DNA of 64,000 nt from Lactobacillus sp. ESL0700. GTDB taxonomy: Bacteria > Bacillota > Bacilli > Lactobacillales > Lactobacillaceae. A model generated the notes under the pieces. The model searched no databases. It was not told where the DNA came from and worked only from the letters and a program-made list of their open reading frames with translations. The DNA lies in NCBI RefSeq assembly GCF_029392095.1, contig NZ_CP113930.1, positions 434,001 through 498,000 on the forward strand. Direction: 5' to 3'. Position 1 is the first letter of the stretch. Every line of letters starts with the position of its first letter. This document shows, one piece after another, positions 17,504 through 25,431 of this stretch. Position numbers and translations under genes: made by a program.

Positions 17504-20173
17504 ATGGCCCAAGATTATTACAGACAACTGGTCCAAGAAGTAGCGCATGAGTTAGACACATCGCTTTCTCAAGGATTGACTGCAAGTCAGGTAAAGCAGC
17601 GCCGAGAAAAATATGGTGCTAACAGTCTAGCCGGTAAAAAGAAGGTCAGTCTCTGGCAGCGTTTTTTAGCTCAATTCAAGGATTTTATGATTATTGTCTT
17701 GATTATTGCGGCGCTATTATCGGGATTTGTCGCTCAAGAGTGGACTGATGCGGCGATTATCATGATTGTCGTTTTATTAAATGCGATTTTGGGTGTTGTT
17801 CAAGAGGCACGTTCAGAAGAAGCAATTAACGCGTTGAAAAAGATGGCCACGCCAAGTGCGCATGTTCGGCGTAATGGTCAAGTTGAAGAAATTCCTAGCA
17901 CTGAATTGGTCCCCGGCGATGTAGTTCTGCTGGAGGCCGGCGACGTTGTACCCGCTGATTTGCGCTTAACAAGTGTTAACAGCTTAAAGGTGGAGGAGTC
18001 AGCTTTAACTGGTGAGTCGGTACCCGTTGATAAGCAAGAAGGGCAACTGGAAGAAGCGCAAGTTGCATTGGCAGATCAAGACAACATGGCTTTTGCTAAT
18101 ACGAATGTCACTTACGGTCGTGCTGAGGGAATTGTTACCCAAACGGGGATGAATACCGAGGTCGGTAAAATTGCGACACTGCTCAATAACACTGATGAAA
18201 CCGACACGCCGCTAAAACAAAATTTGAACCAGCTGGGCAAAACATTAACGATTATGATTTTGGTCATCTGCGCTATTGTGTTTGCGGTTGGCTTTTTCAC
18301 TAAGCAAGGCACAGAGCCAACCAATAAGTTGGCGATTGACATGTTCCTTGTGGCTGTGTCGTTAGCAGTAGCGGCGATTCCAGAAGGATTGCCAGCGATT
18401 GTTACCATTATTTTGGCATTGGGCACGCAAGTGATGGCTAAGCACAAGTCAATTGTGCGTAAATTGCCCGCAGTTGAGACTTTGGGTGCCACTGACGTGA
18501 TTTGTTCTGATAAAACGGGAACGCTAACGCAGAACAAAATGACAGTTGAACGCGTTTATTATGCTGGACAAACTCATCAGGCTAAACAAGCGATTACCGC
18601 CAATAATCCTGCCTTACTGGCAATGCTGCTGGCAAATGATACTAAAATGTCAGATGAACAGAAGCTGTTGGGCGATCCGACAGAAACAGCGTTAGTGCAG
18701 TATGCACTTGACCACCAAATCGATGTCCAGGAGTTATTAACACAACATCGCCGCGTTCAAGAAGTGCCATTTGATTCTGAACGGAAGCTGATGAGTACTG
18801 TTAATCAAGATAGCGATCATTTCTTAGTGGCCGTCAAGGGTGCACCGGACCAACTGCTAAAACGGGTAACTAAAATTGAAGAAAACGGGCAAGTTGTCCC
18901 CATTACTGCTACTCAAAAACAAGCCATTTTAGCTGCCAATCAGACAATGGCTGAACAAGCCTTGCGCGTGCTTGGATTAGCTTATAAAGAAGTTGCACAG
19001 CCATATGATGAGCCATCAACAGATAATGTTGAACAAGAACTTGTTTTTGCCGGTTTAGTTGGGATGATTGACCCTGAGAGACCGGAAGCTAAGGCAGCAA
19101 TCAAGGAAGCTAAGCAGGCTGGTATTCGGACGATTATGATTACGGGTGACTTCCAAGTAACTGCACAAGCAATCGCCCAGCGGCTTGGTATCATTAAGCC
19201 AGGCCAAGACCAACAAGTGATTACGGGAGCTCAACTTGATGAGTTAAGCGATGATTACTTGCACGAACATGTTGGCGATTACAGTGTTTATGCTCGAGTT
19301 TCACCTGAACATAAGGTGCGGATTGTTAAGGCTTGGCAGTCACAAGGAAAAATCGTGGCGATGACCGGTGACGGTGTAAACGATGCCCCAAGTCTGAAGC
19401 AAGCCGATATTGGGATTGGCATGGGGATTACTGGTACAGAAGTTTCTAAGGGTGCCAGTGACATGATTCTGGCTGATGATAACTTTGCCACAATCGTTGA
19501 AGCGGTCAAGCAGGGGCGGAAAGTCTTTAGCAATATTCAGAAGGCAATTTTGTACCTCATGAGTTGTAATGTCGGCGAAGTCTTAACCGTCTTTATGATG
19601 ACGATGCTAGGCTGGGATATTTTAGCTCCTGTGCAATTATTGTGGATTAATCTGGTAACTGACACGCTGCCAGCAATTGCATTGGGACTTGAACCAGTTG
19701 AAAAAGGCATTATGAACAGGCGCCCGCGGGGTAAAAGATCGACGTTCTTTAGTGGCGGGGTAGCCAGCTCCATTATTTATCAGGGTATTTTAGAAGGAAT
19801 TCTGGTGCTGACAACTTACCAATTAGGACTTAACTTTGGCCCGCATCTTGGTAATAGCAGTTTGCAGCACGGGGATGCATTAACGATGGCCTTTTTGACC
19901 CTGGGACTAATCCAATTGTTCCATGCCTTTAACTCCAAGTACATTCACCGGTCAATCTTTACTAAGCAAACATTTGCTAATAAGTGGTTTAACTGGGCAA
20001 TATTAATCTCTGCCGTAGTAATGGCAGCAGTAGAACTACCATTTATGACCAAGTTCTTTGATGTAACTGAATTAAATGGTGTGCAGTGGCTGATTGTTTT
20101 ACTAGCCGGTGTTTGCATGATTGTAATTGTGGAAATTGTAAAATTCTGTGAACGGAGATTGGGTGAGAAATAA
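17504..20173 (+). CDS. P2A-type cation-transporting ATPase, probable Mn2+/Ca2+ exporter
   Basis: An 889-residue P-type ATPase of the SERCA/PMR1 (P2A) class with ten transmembrane helices. Motifs: ALTGESVPVDK in the actuator, the phosphorylated Asp336 in CSDKTGTLTQNK, MTGDGVNDAPSLK in the hinge, and AAIPEGLPAIVT in helix M4 forming the ion site. Such pumps move Ca2+ or Mn2+ outward at ATP cost. The yybP-ykoY riboswitch directly upstream argues for Mn2+ export, as shown for YoaB of Lactococcus; the specificity here is inference. ATG 17504 follows TAGGAGG. Its stop overlaps the start of the next gene. Confidence 0.94.
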   Translation: MAQDYYRQLVQEVAHELDTSLSQGLTASQVKQRREKYGANSLAGKKKVSLWQRFLAQFKDFMIIVLIIAALLSGFVAQEWTDAAIIMIVVLLNAILGVVQEARSEEAINALKKMATPSAHVRRNGQVEEIPSTELVPGDVVLLEAGDVVPADLRLTSVNSLKVEESALTGESVPVDKQEGQLEEAQVALADQDNMAFANTNVTYGRAEGIVTQTGMNTEVGKIATLLNNTDETDTPLKQNLNQLGKTLTIMILVICAIVFAVGFFTKQGTEPTNKLAIDMFLVAVSLAVAAIPEGLPAIVTIILALGTQVMAKHKSIVRKLPAVETLGATDVICSDKTGTLTQNKMTVERVYYAGQTHQAKQAITANNPALLAMLLANDTKMSDEQKLLGDPTETALVQYALDHQIDVQELLTQHRRVQEVPFDSERKLMSTVNQDSDHFLVAVKGAPDQLLKRVTKIEENGQVVPITATQKQAILAANQTMAEQALRVLGLAYKEVAQPYDEPSTDNVEQELVFAGLVGMIDPERPEAKAAIKEAKQAGIRTIMITGDFQVTAQAIAQRLGIIKPGQDQQVITGAQLDELSDDYLHEHVGDYSVYARVSPEHKVRIVKAWQSQGKIVAMTGDGVNDAPSLKQADIGIGMGITGTEVSKGASDMILADDNFATIVEAVKQGRKVFSNIQKAILYLMSCNVGEVLTVFMMTMLGWDILAPVQLLWINLVTDTLPAIALGLEPVEKGIMNRRPRGKRSTFFSGGVASSIIYQGILEGILVLTTYQLGLNFGPHLGNSSLQHGDALTMAFLTLGLIQLFHAFNSKYIHRSIFTKQTFANKWFNWAILISAVVMAAVELPFMTKFFDVTELNGVQWLIVLLAGVCMIVIVEIVKFCERRLGEK

Positions 20174-20559
20174 TGACAGAAGCAGATTTACAAAGAACAA
20201 AAATTATTAAAGATTACTTTGCTTCTTGGGTTAAACGAGATTTTACTCAGGTACCAGAATGGTTTAGTCCAGAAATATTTTATCGTGAATGTTATGGTGC
20301 CACATATCAGGGTCTACATGAGTTGATCGTTTGGTTAGCTGCCAGCTTGCCTAAGCAGACCGTCTTGGAATGGCGCATTGACGACATTGAAATCACAAAT
20401 AAAAATAAATTCGTTGTGACGTGGTTCTTCCATGCTAAAGACGAAAAAGAGTATGCCTTTGATGGTGTTTCACTAATTGAATTTAAGGGTAACAAAATTA
20501 TTAAGGTTAGTGAGTATTCTGCAAAACACGAATTGACAAGACCATATAAAAATCACTAA
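20173..20559 (+). CDS. NTF2/SnoaL-like domain protein
   Basis: A 128-residue protein with the cone-shaped NTF2-like layout: an N-terminal helix pair (IIKDYFASWVKRDFTQVPEWF), strands with YQGLHELIVWLA, then a long beta sheet (VVTWFFHAKD, YAFDGVSLIEFKGNKI, VSEYSAKHE). The usual scaffold is clear, but no catalytic residues point to a reaction. The start codon overlaps the ATPase stop (TAATG), so translation is coupled and it should share the riboswitch. It may assist the metal exporter or act on an unrelated small ligand; function unknown. Confidence 0.8.
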   Translation: MTEADLQRTKIIKDYFASWVKRDFTQVPEWFSPEIFYRECYGATYQGLHELIVWLAASLPKQTVLEWRIDDIEITNKNKFVVTWFFHAKDEKEYAFDGVSLIEFKGNKIIKVSEYSAKHELTRPYKNH

Positions 20560-20632
20560 AGTCATTGATTTAAATTGTTAATTTGCTAAAATTTATCTTG
20601 TTAAATTGAAATTGACGTGTTTTTGGAGAAAA

Positions 20633-20965
20633 ATGAGACATAAAATGATACATGAAGTTGGCATCGTTATGTTATTTCTGTTTATGCTTTTAACAGCAGT
20701 AGCAGGAATTATGAATGTTATTAAGCAAAAGCCAACGGGGTTGCAGTTGGCTTTAGATATTGGAATGGTAGTAGCAGGATTAATGGTATTTACGTACTTT
20801 ATAGTGAGCTACAAAACATTCATGATTATAACTTTAATTGCTTGCATCATCATTGTGCTAGCAGCTATGCTTAACGGCTATTTAAATGGATCATTTCACC
20901 TTAGCCACCACATTATTAGAATAATTCTTATTGGCGTAATTTATATGCTGTTACTCGTAAAGTAA
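20633..20965 (+). CDS. Small multi-pass membrane protein, unknown function
   Basis: A 110-residue, very hydrophobic protein with about four transmembrane segments (VGIVMLFLFMLLTAVAG, LDIGMVVAGLMVFTYFIV, FMIITLIACIIIVLAAML, IIRIILIGVIYMLLLV). I do not recognise a family. ATG 20633 is chosen because TTGGAGAA lies five bases upstream; an earlier TTG at 20606 has no site. It follows the NTF2-like gene by 73 bases and a terminator comes after it, so it may be the third gene of the riboswitch operon. Confidence 0.65.
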   Translation: MRHKMIHEVGIVMLFLFMLLTAVAGIMNVIKQKPTGLQLALDIGMVVAGLMVFTYFIVSYKTFMIITLIACIIIVLAAMLNGYLNGSFHLSHHIIRIILIGVIYMLLLVK

Positions 20966-20967
20966 CA

Positions 20968-21004
20968 AAAAAGATTGAAGGACTTAGTTCTTCAATCTTT
21001 TTAA
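20968..21004 (+). terminator. Terminator ending the ATPase operon
   Basis: 13-bp stem AAAAAGATTGAAG/CTTCAATCTTTTT with a 9-base loop. Confidence 0.9.
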
Positions 21005-21142
21005 TTTCATTCGTTTTTGTATCATATCATTGATTTAAAATATCTAATACATCTTTTCTTATTCCATCGTATAAAAATGATGAAGAAACTTTTAATGGGT
21101 TTAAACCTCATAAGTCCTAAAGTTGGTTACTTTAGGCGTCAT

Positions 21143-21174
21143 AAAAATCCTCTGTCGTAATGACATGGGATTTT
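21143..21174 (-). terminator. Terminator of the rgg pseudogene (minus strand)
   Basis: AAAATCC/GGATTTT with an inner TGTC/GACA stem and GTAAT loop; five T follow on the minus strand. Confidence 0.65.
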
Positions 21175-21189
21175 AGTTTTATATAGAGT

Positions 21190-22037
21190 TTAAATGTTTT
21201 GATTAAAAAATTTAGATAGCTCATTGCTGTATTCAGGCATACCATTAATTTCGATTATTTTAATAAGCCAATGACAATTTTCTAAAAAACAATTTTGTGG
21301 CTGATAGTGATAAGCAATCATATTTTTAAGTAGGGAAATACAATTTTTGTAGAAGAAAACTTCAGGACTTGTTGGAATTATTTCTGCAGATTTTACAAAA
21401 AAATCTGTCTCATTATATTTGTTATTTTGAATACATAGAAAAAGAATATTTGCAATAACAACTAAAAGTGATTTTTTAATTTCGATATCTTTATTATTTT
21501 TAAACTGCTTAATTAGTTTATGCGCAATTATAATATTTTGATCAATATCATAAAGCAACATAAAATTACGATATAATTTTATGTATTTTTTGTCTAAAAC
21601 ACTTAAATCTAATAACAAATTTTTTATAAATTGCTTTGTATGACCATTTAAGCTGCTTAAGTCGTTATCTAATAAAGCAATGGAAGCTTCAGTAATTGCA
21701 ATTTGTCTATCTTTATTAGTGATATTACTTTTTTTGATATCCAGTTTTATTTTTTCTAATTTTTTTTGGAATTTGAGTAATATGCATTATTGATAAGCTC
21801 ATTAAATATTTGTTCTTGGTTATAGATTTGTTGGTCACTTTCATCCAATTCACTAAAAAAATTTATGACAGAAATATTATTGTAGTGAAGTAATTTTATT
21901 AGGTCTTCCGCAGAAAGATGATGAAGATCCTTTTCAATTCTTGTGTAATATGAACGACTAATAATGTTGCCAACCCATTTTTCCTGTGTCTTATGTTGTT
22001 GTGTACGATATTTTTTAAGTAATTTGCCAATAGTCAT
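21190..22037 (-). pseudogene. Rgg/GadR/MutR-type regulator broken by a one-base frameshift in an A8 tract
   Basis: The first frame starts at ATG 22037 (GGAGAAACTT before it) and gives 93 residues: a helix-turn-helix (TIGKLLKKYRTQQHKTQ... ISRSYYTRIEKDLHHLSAEDLIKLL) as in Rgg regulators. It stops right after a run of eight A (plus-strand T run 21760-21767). One extra A would join it to a second open frame running to 21190, with helical repeats like the Rgg C-terminal peptide-binding domain. The joined protein would be 282 residues, the normal Rgg length. Either a true loss, a phase-variable or slippage-rescued gene, or a sequencing error. No adjacent SHP-type peptide gene was found. Confidence 0.8.
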
Positions 22038-22211
22038 AAGTTTCTCCAAATTAAATAGTTCACTAATAAATGTATTATACAATATATGATTAAAGCTCAA
22101 AAATGAAGTTCATATTTGCACGTTCGTATTTGTAACAATAAAAAGATTCTTGAAAAATTTTTGTTATACTTCTTTATAAAAATTATTATCAAATAATGAA
22201 GGAACAATAAA

Positions 22212-23153
22212 TTGACTTACTTGAATATTTTTATTTTGTCTTTCTTTGTTGTAGTTCTGACAATTCCAGTTTCCATAATTATAGCTAAAAAATTAAATTT
22301 CTTTGATTTCCCAATAGGTAGAAAAAAGCATGAAAATCCGACACCTCTACTTGCAGGGGTAAATATTTATACTTCATTTAGTATTTCTGTATTGATGGTT
22401 TCTCATAGTACTAAAAATATTAATTTGGTTTTATTATCTGGTATAATTCTCTTGATAGGCTTATATGATGATTATAAAAAAACAAAATGCCAAGATTTAT
22501 CTGCTTTTAAAAAAGGTAGTCTTCAACTTTTAGTTGCTGGATTAACTTATTTAAGTGGTATAGGTATTCATTCAATAGTTTTGCCTTTTAGCAGGCTTAG
22601 AATTAGTTTTAGTCCAATTGTTAGTTTCTTTTTAACTATTATTTGGATATTTGGAATTATGACTGTAATAAACTTTAGTGATGGAATAGATGGTCTAGCT
22701 GCAACAATAGTTTTTATTTCGGCGATTACATTTTTTATTATTTTAATGATCAAAGGTTTTTATCTGGATTCATATTACTGTATGGCGCTTGCTGGATGTT
22801 GTTTAGGATATTTTATATACAATAAATATCCGGCTTCTATATTTATGGGTGATTGTGGTTCATCATTTTTAGGTTATATACTTGCAGTTATATCTTTAGA
22901 TGGAATGCTGAAGCAAGCTTCAATTTCAACCATATTGGTTCCAATTGTTTGCTTGTCATTGCCAATATTTGATAATATTTTTGTCATTTTTTCTAGAATA
23001 AAGGACAAACAACCAATCTATATTGGTGATCGTAAACAACTTCATTACAGATTACTTGATAAGGGAATGTCTGTAAAAAAAGCATGGCTTTACTTGGTAA
23101 TGTACTCCCTTTTGGCTTCATTTATAACATTGCTAATAATAATTTTTAAATAA
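22212..23153 (+). CDS. Undecaprenyl-phosphate GlcNAc-1-phosphate transferase-like protein (TagO/WecA/MraY family)
   Basis: A 313-residue membrane enzyme with about ten helices. Polyprenyl-phosphate sugar-1-P transferase signatures are all present: GLYDDYKK (Asp-Asp), VINFSDGIDGLAA, FMGDCGSSFLGYILA, and a basic HYRLLDKGMS loop. Members start teichoic acid, polysaccharide or peptidoglycan lipid-intermediate synthesis at the inner membrane face. It opens with TTG 22212 behind GAAGGA. No teichoic acid genes adjoin it, and the divergent neighbour is the broken rgg. It is shorter than many TagO proteins (about 350), lacking a C-terminal tail. A second copy elsewhere may be the housekeeping enzyme. 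Confidence 0.88.
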   Translation: MTYLNIFILSFFVVVLTIPVSIIIAKKLNFFDFPIGRKKHENPTPLLAGVNIYTSFSISVLMVSHSTKNINLVLLSGIILLIGLYDDYKKTKCQDLSAFKKGSLQLLVAGLTYLSGIGIHSIVLPFSRLRISFSPIVSFFLTIIWIFGIMTVINFSDGIDGLAATIVFISAITFFIILMIKGFYLDSYYCMALAGCCLGYFIYNKYPASIFMGDCGSSFLGYILAVISLDGMLKQASISTILVPIVCLSLPIFDNIFVIFSRIKDKQPIYIGDRKQLHYRLLDKGMSVKKAWLYLVMYSLLASFITLLIIIFK

Positions 23154-23154
23154 C

Positions 23155-23193
23155 AAAATATCCTTGTAAGAGTTACTTCTACAAGGATATTTT
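23155..23193. terminator. Bidirectional terminator
   Basis: 14-bp stem AAAATATCCTTGTA/TACAAGGATATTTT between convergent genes. Confidence 0.9.
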
Positions 23194-23211
23194 ATTTAAT
23201 ATTGAGAAATT

Positions 23212-23661
23212 TCACTTCATTACTAATTCCGCAATCTTTTCTAAAAACTTCGCGTCAACTTCGTCAAAAGTTGAGAAATCATTGCTATCTAAATCTAAGA
23301 CGGCAATTAATTGGTCATTTTTAATCATTGGGACGACAATTTCGGAATTAGTCGCGGCGTCGCAGGCAATATGCCCCGAAAAATTGTGGACATTAGGCAC
23401 AATTTGCGTTTGCCGAGTTGCAGCTGCTGTGCCACAAACGCCCTTGCCCAGAGCAATGTGCATGCAAGCAACTGGACCTTGGAATGGCCCCAATATTAAT
23501 TCATCATTTTGATAGCGATAAAAGCCGGCATAACTAACATGGGGCAGACTACTAAACAATAGGGCACTAATGTTACTCATGTTGGCAATTAAGTCATGTT
23601 CATTTTCTAGCAGGCTTTGTGCTTGCTGCAAGATTAAGTTGTAATTTTCTGTTTTTGTCAT
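23212..23661 (-). CDS. msrC: Free methionine-(R)-sulfoxide reductase (GAF domain)
   Basis: A 149-residue single GAF-domain enzyme that reduces free methionine-R-sulfoxide using a thioredoxin-linked cysteine relay. Cys66, Cys76 and Cys100 are spaced 10 and 24 residues, exactly as in characterised fRMsr enzymes, in the blocks GPVACMHIALGKGVCGTAA and GHIACDAATNSEIVVP. Length is typical. It is a single gene with an AAGGAGAA site, part of the oxidative-damage repair set along with dps at 9193. Confidence 0.94.
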   Translation of the reverse strand: MTKTENYNLILQQAQSLLENEHDLIANMSNISALLFSSLPHVSYAGFYRYQNDELILGPFQGPVACMHIALGKGVCGTAAATRQTQIVPNVHNFSGHIACDAATNSEIVVPMIKNDQLIAVLDLDSNDFSTFDEVDAKFLEKIAELVMK

Positions 23662-23758
23662 TAAAAGTTCTCCTTAAATAATAGTTTAAACCAACTTTTT
23701 AAAATTGAAAGTGCTAACAAACTTACATCAAAATTTTTCTTTTGGTAATCTAAATAAG

Positions 23759-23777
23759 TCGCTCTCCGCTAGAGCGA
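23759..23777 (+). promoter_or_regulatory. Leader hairpin in front of the MFS exporter gene
   Basis: TCGCTCT (23759-23765) and AGAGCGA (23771-23777) form a perfect 7-bp stem with loop CCGCT, ending four bases before the ribosome site. It may be a repressor operator or a translation-control hairpin. Confidence 0.4.
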
Positions 23778-23796
23778 AATTAGGAGGAGTTTTTTA

Positions 23797-25212
23797 ATGA
23801 AGAAAATGGACGCAATTGTTAAAGTCCACAGGCCATGGCTTGTAATGTCAAGCATGTTAATTGGGGCATTTGTGGGGATGTTATCTGAAACATCACTCAA
23901 TATTGCTTTGCCACAATTAATGCAGGCATTCAGCGTTGGCGCGAGTCAAGTACAACTCTTAGTTACAGGATACATGCTAGTAATTGGGATTATTTTACCT
24001 TTTTCTAGTATTTTAACTAAATGGTTTACAACTAGACAGATTGTTATTTTCGGTCTAGTAGCTTTTATTATTGGTGCGATAGTTTCTGCAACAGCGCAGA
24101 GCTTTGCAATTTTACTAACAGGTAGAATGATTCAGGGACTCGGTACCGGTTTGATATTGCCACTAATGTTTACTGTGGCAATGTTAATTTTCCCACCGCA
24201 AAAGTTAGGTGCAGCCATGGGTGTGTGTGCATTAGTTATCATGCTGGCACCAGCCATCGGCCCAACTTTAACGGGAATTATTTTAGGTGCATTTACTTGG
24301 AACTTTGTTTTCTGGTTATTTGTTCCGTTCTTAGTAATTGCTTTAGTTTTAGCAATTTTTGCTTTGAAAAACGTGGGTCAAATTACCAAGCCCCACGTTG
24401 ATCTTTTATCAGTAATTGAATCAGTTGTTGGCTTTTCTGCCTTAGTAATGGGTGTTAGCCTGGCAAGTGGTTTAGGCTGGAGCTCACCAATTGTTTTAGG
24501 ATTATTGGTAGTTGGAATCGTTGTTTTGGTTTTGTATGCCAGAAGACAACTAAACTTAACAGTACCAGTTTTGAATTTACACGTATTTAATAAACGGGCC
24601 TTTGCCCTTGGTGCAATCAGCGTCATGCTTGATTTTGCCATTATCTTGTCAGCAATGTACCTCTTACCACAATACTTGCAACGAGGTCTATCACTGCCAG
24701 TTGCATTAACTGGAATGATCATGCTTCCAGGAGGCATTATCAACGCAGTTGTATCAGCATTTGCTGGACGGTTGTATGATTCGTTTGGTGCTAAGAAACC
24801 TGCAGTTGCTGGTTTCATCATTGCATTAATCGGAATCGTAATGTTGATTTTCTCAAATGACAAGTCATCACTAGCATACGTAGTTGCTGCCCACATTGTC
24901 CTGATGATTGGTTGTCCGTTAGCAATGTCACCTGCACAAACTCATGCTTTGAACGCATTGCAAGGACCAGAATCAGCTGATGGTAGTACCATTTTGAACA
25001 CAATGCAACAGATTGTCGGTGCCTTGGCAACAGCGCTGTCAACTAGCTTCTTAAGTTTAGGACAAGCTGCTTATCAAGGTAGTAGTCATGCCGCTGCCTT
25101 TACTAATGGTGTACATTATGGTTTGTACTTTACATTAGTCTTGACAATTATCGGCATTATTATTGCCTTTAATTTTGGTGCCAGAACACCTAGTCATGAT
25201 ATTGAAGCCTAG
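23797..25212 (+). CDS. MFS drug:H+ antiporter, DHA2 (EmrB/LmrB) type
   Basis: A 471-residue major facilitator exporter. The N-terminal half carries LNIALPQLMQAFSV (the DHA antiporter start), then motif A-like LTKWFTTRQIV and motif C-like APAIGPTLTGII, which mark proton-coupled drug exporters. About 12-14 helices are expected. ATG 23797 follows TAGGAGGAG. It stands alone with a leader hairpin and a terminator. Substrates cannot be read; related lactic acid bacterial proteins export lincosamides, bile salts or dyes. Confidence 0.9.
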   Translation: MKKMDAIVKVHRPWLVMSSMLIGAFVGMLSETSLNIALPQLMQAFSVGASQVQLLVTGYMLVIGIILPFSSILTKWFTTRQIVIFGLVAFIIGAIVSATAQSFAILLTGRMIQGLGTGLILPLMFTVAMLIFPPQKLGAAMGVCALVIMLAPAIGPTLTGIILGAFTWNFVFWLFVPFLVIALVLAIFALKNVGQITKPHVDLLSVIESVVGFSALVMGVSLASGLGWSSPIVLGLLVVGIVVLVLYARRQLNLTVPVLNLHVFNKRAFALGAISVMLDFAIILSAMYLLPQYLQRGLSLPVALTGMIMLPGGIINAVVSAFAGRLYDSFGAKKPAVAGFIIALIGIVMLIFSNDKSSLAYVVAAHIVLMIGCPLAMSPAQTHALNALQGPESADGSTILNTMQQIVGALATALSTSFLSLGQAAYQGSSHAAAFTNGVHYGLYFTLVLTIIGIIIAFNFGARTPSHDIEA

Positions 25213-25234
25213 TTAAGCTAAGTTAATATAACCC

Positions 25235-25292
25235 AAAAGATCATCACATCTTTTCTAAATTATTTTAGAAAATTTGCTGGTGGTCTTTTTTT
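25235..25292 (+). terminator. Terminator of the MFS gene
   Basis: Outer stem AAAAGATCATCA with TGGTGGTCTTTT (G-U pairs) enclosing an inner TTTTCTAAA/TTTAGAAAA hairpin, followed by T run. Confidence 0.75.
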
Positions 25293-25387
25293 GCTCTCTA
25301 AAAATAACTAATTGTGCTTGTGAATTTTGGGTACAGTTTATTAAAACTCGGTATGCTAAATTGGGCTTAAAGCTTGTTTTGTAAACA

Positions 25388-25404
25388 TTGTAAACGCTTA
25401 TAAT
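25388..25404 (+). promoter_or_regulatory. cre-like site fused to -10, promoter of the polyol PTS island
   Basis: TTGTAAACGCTTATA (25388-25402) matches the cre consensus except at position 14, and TATAAT (25399-25404) overlaps its end. Same layout as at 726 and 6726. Confidence 0.6.
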
Positions 25405-25431
25405 TGGAAATGAATGGAGGTGAGAAAGGAT

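Noticed and set aside
18112..18537. 141-codon minus-strand frame across the ATPase
   Set aside because: Shadow frame opposite conserved P-type ATPase motifs; no start site.
22103..22135. Ten-codon frame beginning MKFIFARSYL near rgg, considered as a quorum peptide
   Set aside because: No ribosome site, no signal-like hydrophobic core and no SHP-type C-terminus.
22150..22180. Promoter for the TagO-like gene (TTGAAA with TATACT or TATAAA)
   Set aside because: Spacings of 9 or 19 bases do not fit a sigma-A promoter.
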